Assembly: GCA_009829735.1 (NCBI GenBank)
Contig: CM020619.1
Coordinates: 27,988,063 to 28,052,062, forward strand
Direction: 5' to 3'
Length of the DNA stretch: 64,000 nt
From: Pyropia yezoensis
Taxonomy: Eukaryota; Rhodophyta; Bangiophyceae; Bangiales; Bangiaceae
Shown: positions 45,411 through 55,664 of the stretch, piece by piece
Layout of the letters: the number at the start of each line of letters is the position of its first letter
Numbering within the stretch: position 1 is the stretch's first letter
The notes under the pieces: generated by a model
Databases searched by the model: none
What the model saw: only the letters and a program-made list of their open reading frames with translations
What the model was told of the DNA's origin: nothing
Made by a program: the position numbers and the translations under genes

Positions 45411-47332
45411 GCGCGAGTGCTGTAATACGATTTGTCGACCAATCCGATCCTTACCTAATGCCCCCTCCCCATCACCCTTAATGACCTGCTTTAGTGACCC
45501 CTACTCCTGCGCTGCATGCAATTCGCTGCTCCTCTGCGTGGAAGCATCGGTGCGACTGGTCAGGATCGCCTCCGCCCATCGTCGCCCCACTGCACAGCAC
45601 CTCGCAAAACCCCGATTTGGAACGGATATGATCTAGCGCGGCTGCTCGAACGCCAAATAAGTCGAATGCTCTTGCGACGCGATCGGCATATGGTTACTCA
45701 ATGTTCGCGCCGAGCCAGACACGATCGTAAGTCTAGCTGGTGAACTCTTTCAGCATCTCGCCCGGCTGGATACGTCACGAGGTCGAGCACACGAGCCCTC
45801 GAGAGGTCTCGCTCGATGTCACGTGGGACATTGCAGTGGCGGCTGTCAGCACCGGCACAGCAACAGTGTCCGGGCTGGCCTCAGTCACATGTGGCGGACA
45901 GCTCGGCCCTCGGTCCCTCTTACGGACCGCGCCGTCGCCCACGCCGGCGCATGTGTGGCGCCGACGCAGCTGCGACCACGGTGATCACACGTTGCCGCGG
46001 CTGCCGTTGCGCCAGCCGCATGCTGAGTCGGCCGCGCGCAGTTCGTATGCCGAGATTCGCCGCGGGCCGACCTGGGCCGGGATGACGTCTCACCGTCGCC
46101 CTGGCGGTGGCGACGCCACCGTGGGCGCGCCGGTCTGGTGCCACCCCCCCTTCGCCGCGACGGCGACTGTCGCCGCTGGCGTCGGGGACAATCACGCCCG
46201 CGTGGCCTCACCGCTGCCAACCGAGGCGCTTCGCCTCTGTGACACCCCTCGTTGACTGTGTCGGCTTCTCTACCGACAGCGGTCTGGCATCTGTGGCTGC
46301 AGCTGTGGCTGACGGGGGGGGCTGCCCTCGGTTCGCACGCCCCGTACTGCCATTCCCTATGAGGCGGTGGTCGTCGAGGGACCCCACCGGTACGGCCTCT
46401 TCGGTCGTATTGACCCCACGGTCGCCGCGCCGTCCCCCATCTCACGTGCGCGCCGCTGCGACTGTCGGTAGCGCATGCGGCAGCGCCATCGCCGGTAGCA
46501 TCATCGCCGACACGCCGCCTGTACCACCACTCCCCATCTGCCTGTGACTTGTGCGCGCGGCATCTGTCCCCTATCCACTTGACTGCTGTCTCTGTAGTCG
46601 CTGCTCCACGGGGTTATCTTGTCGCTCCGTCGCCGCGACGGCGAGACCGTCCCCGCTACGACAGTGCGCCTCCTCCCCTCCTTCAATCTTTGTGCTGGTG
46701 ACTGCGTCTGGTGTTGACGGCGGGATTGGGCGCACCACCGCTGGTGTTCCGCCGCTGGACGTGCCCACTTAGAGCTGTTGGCCACCGCGGCTGTCTCTTG
46801 CGTTGCTCTTTGATTTTTTTTTTCACAGGTGTCTTCGTCACGGTTTGCGCAGCGCTCGCGCTCCTCTGCCGACACCGACAGCTGCCGCTGTGTTCTGCTA
46901 TCGGGAGCAGTCCTGTAACCGTCGACAGCACTGGCCCGTTGCATCTGCTGCCCCGGGGCTGCTGACGGTGACGTACGTGGTCTCTACTGACGGGGTCTTC
47001 TATTTCATCGTCGGCGTCTCCGTGAGGCCGTCATCGTGGCTGGAGTGCTTCGTGTTGCGCTCTGTCGTTGCCGGTTGCCGCGAAGAAGGCGGTGGCCACC
47101 GGACGGATCCTCCTACTGTGGCTGCGCTTTTGGCCATCCGTTCACGTCTGTTTCGTGGCAGCCCCTTCCAGCGAGAGCGTACCGTCGCCGCGACACACCT
47201 TCCCTGTGGCCGGCACGACCTTCTAAGGCGTCTCTGGGTGCCCTGCCACGGCTGCTCTCCCCACCGCCGGTGTGCGCGGCGAAAGCTGGTGGTGAGGTCG
47301 GCGACGCAGACCTCGGCGCTCCTCTGTTGGAC
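45411..47332. other. Left margin of the transposon island
   Basis: Base composition becomes visibly less G+C-extreme after about 45.4 kb. Only short frames are present. The 15-base word TCGCCGCGACGGCGA occurs exactly at 46152-46166 and 46630-46644, with a partial copy near 47182. A T-rich acceptor-like sequence (TTTTTTTTTCACAG near 46830) could end an intron in front of the transposase fragment. No complete gene is supported. Confidence 0.35.
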
Positions 47333-48805
47333 ATGGAGGGTGCCGAAGCACGTCTTGCCGCGCTGCGGGGTCTGAACCGGCAAAAGTACTTGCAGCGGGT
47401 GCTGCAAGAGCTGGGCGTGCGTGCCGATTCGGACAAGAGCGTCCTACACCACTGGGCGCGGCGCCTGCCTCGCGGCATGTTTGACGGTCACCGTAGCGTC
47501 ATGCCTGCACCTGATCACCTTCTCTTCCATGGATTGACAAAGTGCCTCATCTCTGGGCTTTTTGCAGAGCTGGGCGAAGCGGATTCTCGCCTTGTCGGAA
47601 CATCCTTCCGCGACGCCCTTGCGCGAAGTCACATGCCCAGTACGCGCATCTACAATCCTGAGAGAAGAGCTGTCGTCTCAGTCGGCATCTCGGAGTGGGC
47701 AGCCACGCTCACGGTTGCCAGCGTCGTTTTCCGGCGTGTATTACCGGGAGCTGGGCAATATTCAAGCGGCGCTACGAGTCCTCTGCAGGTTGGTCTACAG
47801 ATGCTGGACGCGTTCACGTCGCTCGTCAACGCGCTGTATTACTTCCCGCGCGTCGAGCTTGACGGGGAAGCGGCATGTCGCAGTCGTGCTGGGGCAGAGG
47901 AGATGCGCATCTTGGGTGACAAGTTTTTCAAGCTGGTGTGTTCAACCTGCCTGCGAGGCGACACGGCGGCTCTTGGGAGGTCCGTGGACAAGCCCAACCT
48001 GCACCGACTGAGGGAGCTGCTGGACCATGTTGTCCCTGCGCTGCAGCACATCCGGCACGCGCAGGAGCTGCTCTTTGAGAACGCACACCAACCTGTCAAG
48101 AGGGCTATCACGACCGGCAACGGGTGGGATGATGCCGGTCGTGCGATGGAGCGCGTACGCCAGTGCGAGTTAGCGTCCCGGTTGCTGGTACAGCCGTCTT
48201 TTTTTGGTGTACCGTCGGATTGGCTGGAGCATGCAGGAGTTCGTGCTGCCCTTAGCAAGGCGAATGCGCTGTGGAGCCAGTCAAGCGGTCCCTGGAAGAC
48301 CTGCGGTGGGCGTCTAGTGCACGCACTGGTGCCGGCAGCGGGTCGGGAGCTTGCGTTGACTCGCTTCGGTTCATCATTTATGGTGAGGTGGTGGGGACGC
48401 GCGTCACGGTCAGGCAGCGGGGAAAAGGTGCAGATCGGCGATGCACTAGCAGTACTTGTGCTGCCCTCGGCAGGGCTGATGGCAGTCAACGTCGCGCGAG
48501 GAGCCGATAGCGGGAACCCGCTCGCGTCTGTGGCGTACTTCTCTCTTGCAGCAGTCCTCACGACACCGCACGGTACCTGCGCTGCGGTGGTCCACCCGTT
48601 CCAGCCCATCGCGAACTCTGCAGACGTGAGCGTTGATGTGGGTCGCGTCATGTACCTGCCACTCGACGGCAGCGTGCGGCGGGCACTGGTCTTGCACAGC
48701 TGCCAGCATGGGTGCTTATCGTTGCGCTCTGCGGTTGGACACAGCGACACGAATCGTTGGCGAGTGCTCGGCCGTGCTGACGGGTACCCTTCTAGACATG
48801 GGTGA
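47333..48805 (+). pseudogene. C-terminal half of a CACTA-like Tnp2 transposase
   Basis: A 490-residue frame starts at the ATG 47333. It contains 'LPRGMFDGHRSVMPAPDHLL', 'SVGISEWAATLTVASVVFRR' and 'KPNLHRLRELLDHVVPALQH', the last followed by 'ELLFENAHQPVKRAI'. The latter fits the Tnp2 'P-N-x-H...E-x-x-H-x-x-x-K' segment that supplies the last acidic catalytic residue (Glu). The first two acidic residues of the DDE triad are absent because the N-terminal half is missing. The frame is open 99 codons further upstream, but there is no ATG there. The fragment itself shows no stop or frameshift. It converges with the antisense ORF at 49111-50772. A spliced upstream exon could complete it, but I see none. 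Confidence 0.6.
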
Positions 48806-49110
48806 TGATGAACGAACGCTCTAGTGTCGACATGGGTACGCATGCCGTCAGGGAAGAGCACGTTTTGATATGAGGCCATCTTCTTTTGCTGTAACTCTTT
48901 GAGGAACCACGTGTATCTTGTTCTCTTGCCGAAACACAGTACTGGCGCAGCGCCTAAGCACCTCAGTCGGACTGGTTTCAACTCACGGCAGGTAGCCCTC
49001 GCCACATGAGTGCATCGTTCACACAGCAGCAATCGACCACGCGTAGCAGCAGGTCAATCCTCACAGCACTCCATGGCGCCCGCTCCCTCCACACGATCTC
49101 ACAATAGTAC
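48806..49110. other. Convergent spacer in the transposon unit
   Basis: About 300 bases of mixed composition lie between the transposase fragment and the antisense ORF. I see nothing coding, and no terminal repeat. Confidence 0.35.
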
Positions 49111-50772
49111 TCACAACGCAAGCCGCCTCAGCCAGTCATCGGACCCCGACGGTACGCGCGGCTGCGAGTCACCACTCAAATCAGCTACCGGCGTGACACC
49201 GCTCTCACCGGCTGCACCGCCAGCTGGCGCGCGTGCTGCACGCGAGTCTTCTCGGTGCTTCGAAAGGATGACTTCCTTCTCCTTGTCCGTCAAAGTCTGC
49301 ACGAACCGACTGGCATCCTTCCGCACCTCCTTGCTGGGCAGAAGCAGTGCCCAAATCCCAGTTTCGTTGATCTCCACTGCGTCTTTGAGCTGCATCTCCG
49401 TCCACGAGGTGTTAGGGTCAACCAAGATGCCATGCAGTGTGTCGGCGATAGAAAAGACCACCTCAGGGTCGAAGGTATACGGCTCGCGCACCAGCTTCGC
49501 CAGTATGGTGGACGCTATCTGGTACAAAGTTCCAGTCCGCACCACCTTGTGCACTCCAGCCAGAGGGGAGCCCGCTGGGGCATCGCTGTCGTGGCGAGGA
49601 GCAGGAATGTCTCCAACTGGTAGCAAGCCAGAACAGGAAGCAAGAAGCTTTATCTCTACAGCGAAGTAGTCCGCGCCAGCGGCGTCCGCTACTGCTGGCT
49701 TCTGCGCGTCAGGGAACACCAGCTTCACGCTGCCCGCGTTGTTCAAGAAGTAGTACAGGTACATGCGGACAGCGAACCGGCGCGTCTTACACCTCGGGTC
49801 ATGGAGACAGTTCCTCGTGATGTTCACCACCGCGCGGTCCACGCGGTCCATGGCGTTCGGTACGATGTGATCCTTGCCTTTGAAGATGTGCGGCTGCTTC
49901 TCCTGCGGCAGCTCGCCATTGGCCCTGTAGACCCGCTGGACGATGCCAAGGACAATCTTCGAGAAGGCCTCATTCACCAGCGTCTCGTACAGAGGGCTGC
50001 TGGGCGGGAAGCTGGCTGTCAAGGCGTCTCCCTTGTACCGGTCGTCCTCCATCAGCATTTTGATGCACTCGTTAAGCACTGGCCCATGATGCTGCCGAAT
50101 GGACTTGGTCGGGAGCGCAGCCAGAGCGGTCTTTTGGATCTCCTCGTCCGTCATCAGCTCAACGGGCTTCTCCTCGAAGCACTTGCTCATGCCCGCCTCC
50201 ACCGCGTCTGTCGTCGCCTTCACCAGCTTTTCTTGCTGCTGCACCACGGCTGGTTGACGGCGCTCCTCATACGCATCCAGCTCGTCGCGCACAACAAGCC
50301 GTACTTCCGCTTCATTTGATGATGCCGCGCTCCCCATACCCGCCGCGGGACCGGCCCCGTCATCAACCCCCGAGGCGGAAGAGCCACCAGAAGGACGTGC
50401 CGCCGTCGGACGACCACGACCGCGAAGCGTAGCATCCATTCGCCCAACGAACGGCTCCAGTAGACCGACCACGAGCTGAACCACATCCGGCTTCATCTTT
50501 TTGTACAGCGCGTCAGCAAGCATGTTGATGTCCTCTGCTCGCATGGGCTCAACGATGCGGCCCGAAGAGCCGCGAGGAGGAGTCTGAGAAGAATCGCCTT
50601 CTACCTCGCTACTCGGAACCGGCCGAGGCGTCGCACCGCCACCGTCACGGTGTGTGCGCTTACCCCCCCGCCCGCGCCGACGTGGCGAAGAAAAACCGCC
50701 CGCGGGCCCACCTGCACGCTCGCCAGGTGATCCACCCGCAGTCGGCGCCTGCCTTTGGTTTCGTTGTGGCAT
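49111..50772 (-). CDS. Antisense transposon-partner protein, 553 residues
   Basis: The ATG at 50772 begins 'MPQRNQRQAP'. The first 120 residues are basic and Gly/Pro-rich. The remainder is well structured with balanced composition: 'ADALYKKMKPDVVQLVVGLL', a helical/coiled region ('YEERRQPAVVQQQEKLVKAT'), 'MDRVDRAVVNITRNCLHDPR' and 'KTRRFAVRMYLYYFLNN'. No known domain is recognised. It is convergent with the Tnp2 fragment, the same placement as the ORF at 55665-56687 relative to the other Tnp2 half. A role as an accessory, TnpA-like DNA-binding protein is a guess. The upstream 0.9 kb is a degenerate repeat zone, as expected for sub-terminal transposon DNA. Confidence 0.5.
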   Translation of the reverse strand: MPQRNQRQAPTAGGSPGERAGGPAGGFSSPRRRGRGGKRTHRDGGGATPRPVPSSEVEGDSSQTPPRGSSGRIVEPMRAEDINMLADALYKKMKPDVVQLVVGLLEPFVGRMDATLRGRGRPTAARPSGGSSASGVDDGAGPAAGMGSAASSNEAEVRLVVRDELDAYEERRQPAVVQQQEKLVKATTDAVEAGMSKCFEEKPVELMTDEEIQKTALAALPTKSIRQHHGPVLNECIKMLMEDDRYKGDALTASFPPSSPLYETLVNEAFSKIVLGIVQRVYRANGELPQEKQPHIFKGKDHIVPNAMDRVDRAVVNITRNCLHDPRCKTRRFAVRMYLYYFLNNAGSVKLVFPDAQKPAVADAAGADYFAVEIKLLASCSGLLPVGDIPAPRHDSDAPAGSPLAGVHKVVRTGTLYQIASTILAKLVREPYTFDPEVVFSIADTLHGILVDPNTSWTEMQLKDAVEINETGIWALLLPSKEVRKDASRFVQTLTDKEKEVILSKHREDSRAARAPAGGAAGESGVTPVADLSGDSQPRVPSGSDDWLRRLAL

Positions 50773-51088
50773 CTTTCCGCCCGGAGGTTGAGCCCTGGTC
50801 GATGGCGGGATACCGACGCCCGACCTCGTCTTCTGCGGCGGTGGCGGTGCAGTTCGTCCAAGCAAAAAAACGCGCACAGATGGCTACCGCCGGCGGGCAC
50901 GCGGGGTGGAAGCGACCGCAGCAGCAGCCAAGCGCGGGCGGCCACCTGGCGGCGCAGGCACAGACTGCCCCGACACAGACGCCGTCACAACCGCGCTCGC
51001 CAGCCGCCGCCGACGCTACTGCCGCTGCCGCCGCCACCACCGCTGCTGCCACCGCCAGAGCCACCGCCTCTGCTGTCACGGCGCCAGC

Positions 51089-51660
51089 ACGGTCTACGAC
51101 CGGTAGCCGCAACAAGCGCGCCGCCTCCACCGTCAGCGTTGTCGCCGTTGCCGCCGCCGCCGCCGCGCCCGCACGGTCTGCGGTCGGGTGTCGCGACTCG
51201 GCCGCTGTGTTAGCGGTCCCGCCTCAGCCGTCCTGGCCAGCCGTTCCCGCTCCCGCCCCCGCCGGGGCTGCCGCGTCCTCGAGGCCGGTAGTCAGGGGCT
51301 GCGACACGCTGGCCCCCGCCGCCGTCAGCGCCGCCGCCGTTACCGCCACCGCGGTGCGCCAGCACGGTCTGCAGTCGGGTGCTGCGACTCCGCCGCCGCG
51401 TCGGCAAGCCCGCCACAGCCGTGCTCCCCAGTCCCCAATACCGCCGCCCCCGCCGCGGCCGTAGCCGCCGCCGCCTCCGCGCTCGCGCGGTGGGCAGTCA
51501 GGTGCCGCCACACGGCCGCCTCGTCGGCGGCGAGGCCACACCCTGTATCGCAAAACGCCGCCGCCGCCGTTGCCGCTGCCGCTGCGCCTGCGTAGCCGGC
51601 AATCGGGTGCCGCGGCACACCAGAGGGGGCCAAGTGCCCCACGACGCGGCCGCCTCGTCG
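51089..51660. repeat. Degenerate ~100-bp repeats, about six copies
   Basis: The core GGTCTGCGGTCGGGTGCTGC or a variant recurs near 51089, 51173, 51283, 51364, 51490 and 51595, at spacings of 81-126 bases. Ala-coding (GCC)n runs lie between copies. The pattern suits sub-terminal transposon repeats. Confidence 0.55.
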
Positions 51661-52260
51661 ACGGTGCTGCCAATGCGCGCTTACGGGCCTCCGCCGCCAC
51701 GGCCTTTGCCGCGCTCACACGGCAGATAGCCGCGTGCCAGAACGCGTCACACCGCGAGGGGATGGTACGAACCTTGTGGAGCGCCCAGGGGGGGGGGGGG
51801 GAAGGTCCCAGAGGTGGGGAGTGCTGGGATGCTCTCAGATCGGTGGTGAAGAAATGGAGAAGGTCACTGTTCGAAGGCGAGAGAGTGTCGACAACAAACG
51901 GATATTTGGATTTCTTGCGGTACACTGCCAGGGTGCGACCGGCCAGCGGAGACAGCGGCATGGCGATGGCGCGCCTGCCAACGGCAGCCACCGATCTCCG
52001 CGCACAGGTTCATAAGCTGCTCGCGACCGCTCAGATCGCGACCCGTGCCATAGCGGCGGATCCGCCCAGCTCAGCGCCGGGGTTAGTCGCGCTCCATCTG
52101 GCCGAGTCGCATCTGCCACCGTGCTGAGTGTGCTTGTGTGCAAGGGTGCATACGAGCTGGATCGGTGCGCAGGACCGGTCGCGATGACGCTGCGTGCACG
52201 TCCATTGAGCTGCTCGCGGCACGGGGAGGGTCCAGACAAATTGAAAGAGAGGGTACCCAA

Positions 52261-52322
52261 AAACGCTGACGTCATCGCCCACCTTACGCACGTGCGTATG
52301 GTGGGTGATGACGTCAGCGTTT
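52261..52322. repeat. 62-bp near-perfect palindrome with two TGACGTCA sites
   Basis: The two 31-base arms pair at 29 of 31 positions with no spacer; mismatches are at 52277 and 52284 and their partners. Each arm carries TGACGTCA (the CRE/bZIP octamer), and the centre is ACGCACGTGCGT with a CACGTG core. The near-total symmetry implies either selection or recent origin. Confidence 0.95.
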
Positions 52323-53475
52323 GAATTAGAGGGCCTCGTAGGCACACGTCGGCCTGCGCGCGGAAAGTGCGGAAAGTGCGATCTGCCCATCCTGCGTGGT
52401 CCCAGCCGGCGACCTGTTAGCAGCCTACGCAACGTATGCGTTTCCCACCGGGCATCCCCCACGCCCGCGGGCTGCGGGCCGTGGCGTGTTGCGTGGCACG
52501 CCGCCATGGCGAACGGGACAGGTGTGAACCGGGAAGCTGGCACGCGCTGCACGCAGGAATGGCGGCTTCTCCGGAGCTTCTGGCGCCCCGTCGGCACCGC
52601 TCGTCGCCACGTCAGGCAGACGTTTGCAGATGAGAGGGTGCAGTAGCGTGGGGCGGACAGGATCCTGTCCCGTTCGAGGCGGCCGGGGCCGGACCGCCGC
52701 TGCTGCCGTCCCGTGTGCTGCTGGCAGCTGCAGCTGGGGGATTGCCGTGCGTGCTGGACTGATTCGGGCAGGAGCGCCCGACCTGAGCGCGAGAGCAGCA
52801 GGGAGCACCAGAGTTGGCCGTGAGGAGCTTTGCGCGCACGGGGATTGTCGGGTGCCGTGGCGGATTGGAGACGCACGCGCAGCTCAGGGAGGCCCTGGCG
52901 CGTCGTGCGTGGACGTTGGTGCCACGGACTCCAGTCAGGGTGGGGTGCCTGTGAGCTGCCCGAGCGCCATCCGTTGTGAAACCGGACGTGCTGTCGCAGG
53001 CTGCGCGCAGACGGCGCGTCTGCTGAGGCTGCTGTGGGTGTTTGAGGCCCGGATGACGTCCGTCCGCGCCCCTGTCGCTCTCGGCCCCGCTGCTGAGGGT
53101 TGCTTCGGCCCAGTGCCACCCGCGCCACGTCACAGCGTCGGGCCGCGGCGTCGCGATGTGTGGCACTGCGTGTCGGGCGGTGCTATCGCGTTGAGCACGT
53201 ACTTAGCCGCCGGCGAGCGGGCTGGCGGTATCACGCTGCGTTCGCGGTGCGGTCCAGGCCGCCGTTCTTGGTGTCGTTCGGTGTCGACCTCTGCAACTCG
53301 ACGCGGCCGCTCGGACGGGGCGGCGCTTGTATGCCGGTTCGTTTTGTCCGCGAGCATGTGCGGCTCGACCCTCGCGCCTGCAGGTCACGCTCTCTGCACC
53401 GACTGAGAGGTTTTTTGGCACGTTGCGCGACCGCCTGACTTAGTGTCCTCGGCGGTTGAATCTCACCGCCTCCCG

Positions 53476-55395
53476 ATGGGGCGTGCACTGAGAGCCCGGC
53501 ACGCAGATCGACCACCAAGACGCTCTCGTCGTGCATCGCGCGAAGCCGCGCGCAGGCGGCTGCCATTGGCGACTGGTACAACTTCTGCGGCGTGCGGCTC
53601 ATCCACTCCTGTACCGGAGCTTAGCGCTGATGGCTCTGCAGTCTGTGCCGCTGTTCCCACTCCCCAGGAGAGGGGCGCTTCGTCTGATGGCACATGCGAG
53701 ATGACGGATGTCGCGGATGACGAGGGTGGCGTGACGCCCGCGGCAACCGACGACGGCAGTGCACGAGACAGCGACGCGGCTTTTGAATCTGAGGTGGACA
53801 TGTCCGTTGATGAGGAGGAGAGAACCTGCGAGGACAAGGACGGAGCGGACAGCAGTGGGTCATCCTCGAATCACTCAGAGCAGGACGACCTGTCTGATGC
53901 CGTCAACCCTTTCGTTCTCCCAGAGGATCTGTTCACGGCGCCGGCTGTGGATGATGGCGAACTCGAGGAGGGGCCAGTCGACGGAATGCTCGACCTGCGT
54001 CAGAATGCTGTCGATTCACGTGCGGACGCGTACCCGTCACTATTGTCGTTACCCATGCCGTTCAAGTGCGTCGAGCATTTATACGCCTACTTGCTGCTGC
54101 GGGGACAGTGCCATGGCACGGAGGAGCTGTACGATGTCGTCCGTGCTGGCATCAACATTACATCGCCGGTGGGGCTCCCAACAGCCAACACCATCCGTTA
54201 CAGCATCTCGCCCGTGGTTAATTCTGCATGGATGCTGCCCCTCCGCACTTGTTCAACTCGCCATGTGCCTTCGGGAAGAGTTGTCGACGTGCGGTACATT
54301 GCACCCAGCGACCATGTGCGTCGGGACCTGCAGTTCGCCTCCACTTTTGAGCTCTTCAAGAAGGCCGACGCGCGGAGCAACCGGGACAGAGAGTTGCATC
54401 CAGAGTTCATTGGCTCCCCCATGTTCCAAGACCGGGCGTCCGCGCTGTTGTCCGGCCGGCTGGTTCCACGGTTTCTTCTGGGTGGGGTGCATCTGGCGGT
54501 GGGAGACCGTGTGTGTGCGACTCTTGTCGGCGGCCAAGCGCTCCGCGGCATCTTTGTTAAGCGAGCTTTCTTCGCTGCGGCTCAATCGGGACTGGCACGC
54601 AACCTGGAGGCGCACGCTGGCGACTTTGTTGTTGATTGTGACAACGTCACTGGCGAGCCCGAGGGTGGCGGATACTTTGTTTCTCGGCACTGGTGTGCCG
54701 CATCCCTGCCGCCTATAACATGGCACTCCGCTGACGACATTGTCGTTGAGGTGCGCGACATCAACCGTGTTGGGCGTATGGGGTTGGCACCAGACGACGA
54801 CAGTGGCAGAGTTGCAGAAATCGCGGTACCGGTTGACGATTCCATTGAGTCGACCGCCCGTCGGCCTATGTGGAGCCAGACTGATGGTGAGGCGTCGCTT
54901 GTTGTCAGCTTGTCCGTGTACTCGGACGGCTTCGGGACACAGTCGGGGAAGGAGGTTACCATGGGCGGGGTGTACATGTCTTATCTTTCGTGGCTGTTTC
55001 AGGACCGTCGCAGCAGCAATGCGGCGCGGGCCGTGTCTGTGACTCCTGCGGGCGTGGACTCTGATTGTGTCTTGGATGCCATTACGGAGGACCTTCGCGC
55101 GTGAGCACGCGACGGGTGGCTGTGTCGGTGTGCGGACGGAACCGTTGTACGGGTGTGGGCGGACGTTTGCTTCTTCGTTGGCGACTACCTGCAAGTGGCC
55201 AAGACGAGCAACCTGATGGGCTCAGCCGCGAACTCTCCCTGCACCCTCTGCACTTATCGGCTGCATGGCGCGCCCGGCTGTCGCTTTGGTCTGGCCGGTT
55301 CAAGCAGGTCAACCGAGCTGATGCGAACGACTGCGCGTACCACAAGTGTTTGCGTGGCTGTAGATGCCTGGGACGAGGCAGATGAAGTTGAGTAG
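53476..55395 (+). pseudogene. N-terminal part of a CACTA-like Tnp2 transposase with in-frame stop
   Basis: From the ATG at 53476 the frame runs through an acidic Ser/Asp-rich N-terminus. It then shows 'PFKCVEHLYAYLLLRGQCHG', 'LFKKADARSNRDRELHPEF' and 'SLSVYSDGFGTQSGKEVTMG', the last being the Tnp2 'D-G-F' block with the first catalytic Asp. A TGA at 55102-55104 interrupts it. The same frame continues at once with 'VWADVCFFVGDYLQVAKTSN', the second Asp block ('GDYPQ' type), and 'NSPCTLCTYRLHG', and ends at 55395. The single nonsense codon inside a conserved region marks recent inactivation, readthrough or a sequencing error. The product stops where the C-terminal half (like 47333-48805) should follow. 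It converges with the ORF at 55665-56687. Confidence 0.65.
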
Positions 55396-55664
55396 GCTTC
55401 ATAAGCAGTGCAGTGTACAGGTGTTGACAAGTAACGTTTCCCGCCTACAGCCGCGAGCATGGTGTGACCAGTCGACATCTGAAGAGCAGTGTATGATGAC
55501 CATATAAGCAGGATATACTCCAATGTCCAACTCAATACGCTGTACCGCCCCTGCCTCACAGTTCTCCAACCAGAGGTGTGTCGTGAAACACCGGTGCCAA
55601 CGACAGACATATCGGCTGGTCCACACGCATCATGGTCGTGTCCTGACTGCTGCTGCTCAGGCAC

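Larger units (their letters stand above)
50773..53475. other. Repeat zone, palindrome and ORF debris
   Basis: No gene is firm in this 2.7 kb. A minus-strand frame from 51991 has a normal-looking start ('TLAVYRKKSKYPFVVDTLSP') before dissolving into repeats, so it may be a remnant. A plus frame at 52624-53406 is Cys/Arg-rich and unlikely to be real. The stretch contains the degenerate repeats (51089-51660) and the long palindrome (52261-52322). Confidence 0.35.

Noticed and set aside
52624-53406. 260-residue plus-strand frame in front of the broken transposase
   Set aside because: Cys/Arg/Ser composition without structure or homology; the stop before 53443 separates it from the transposase frame.
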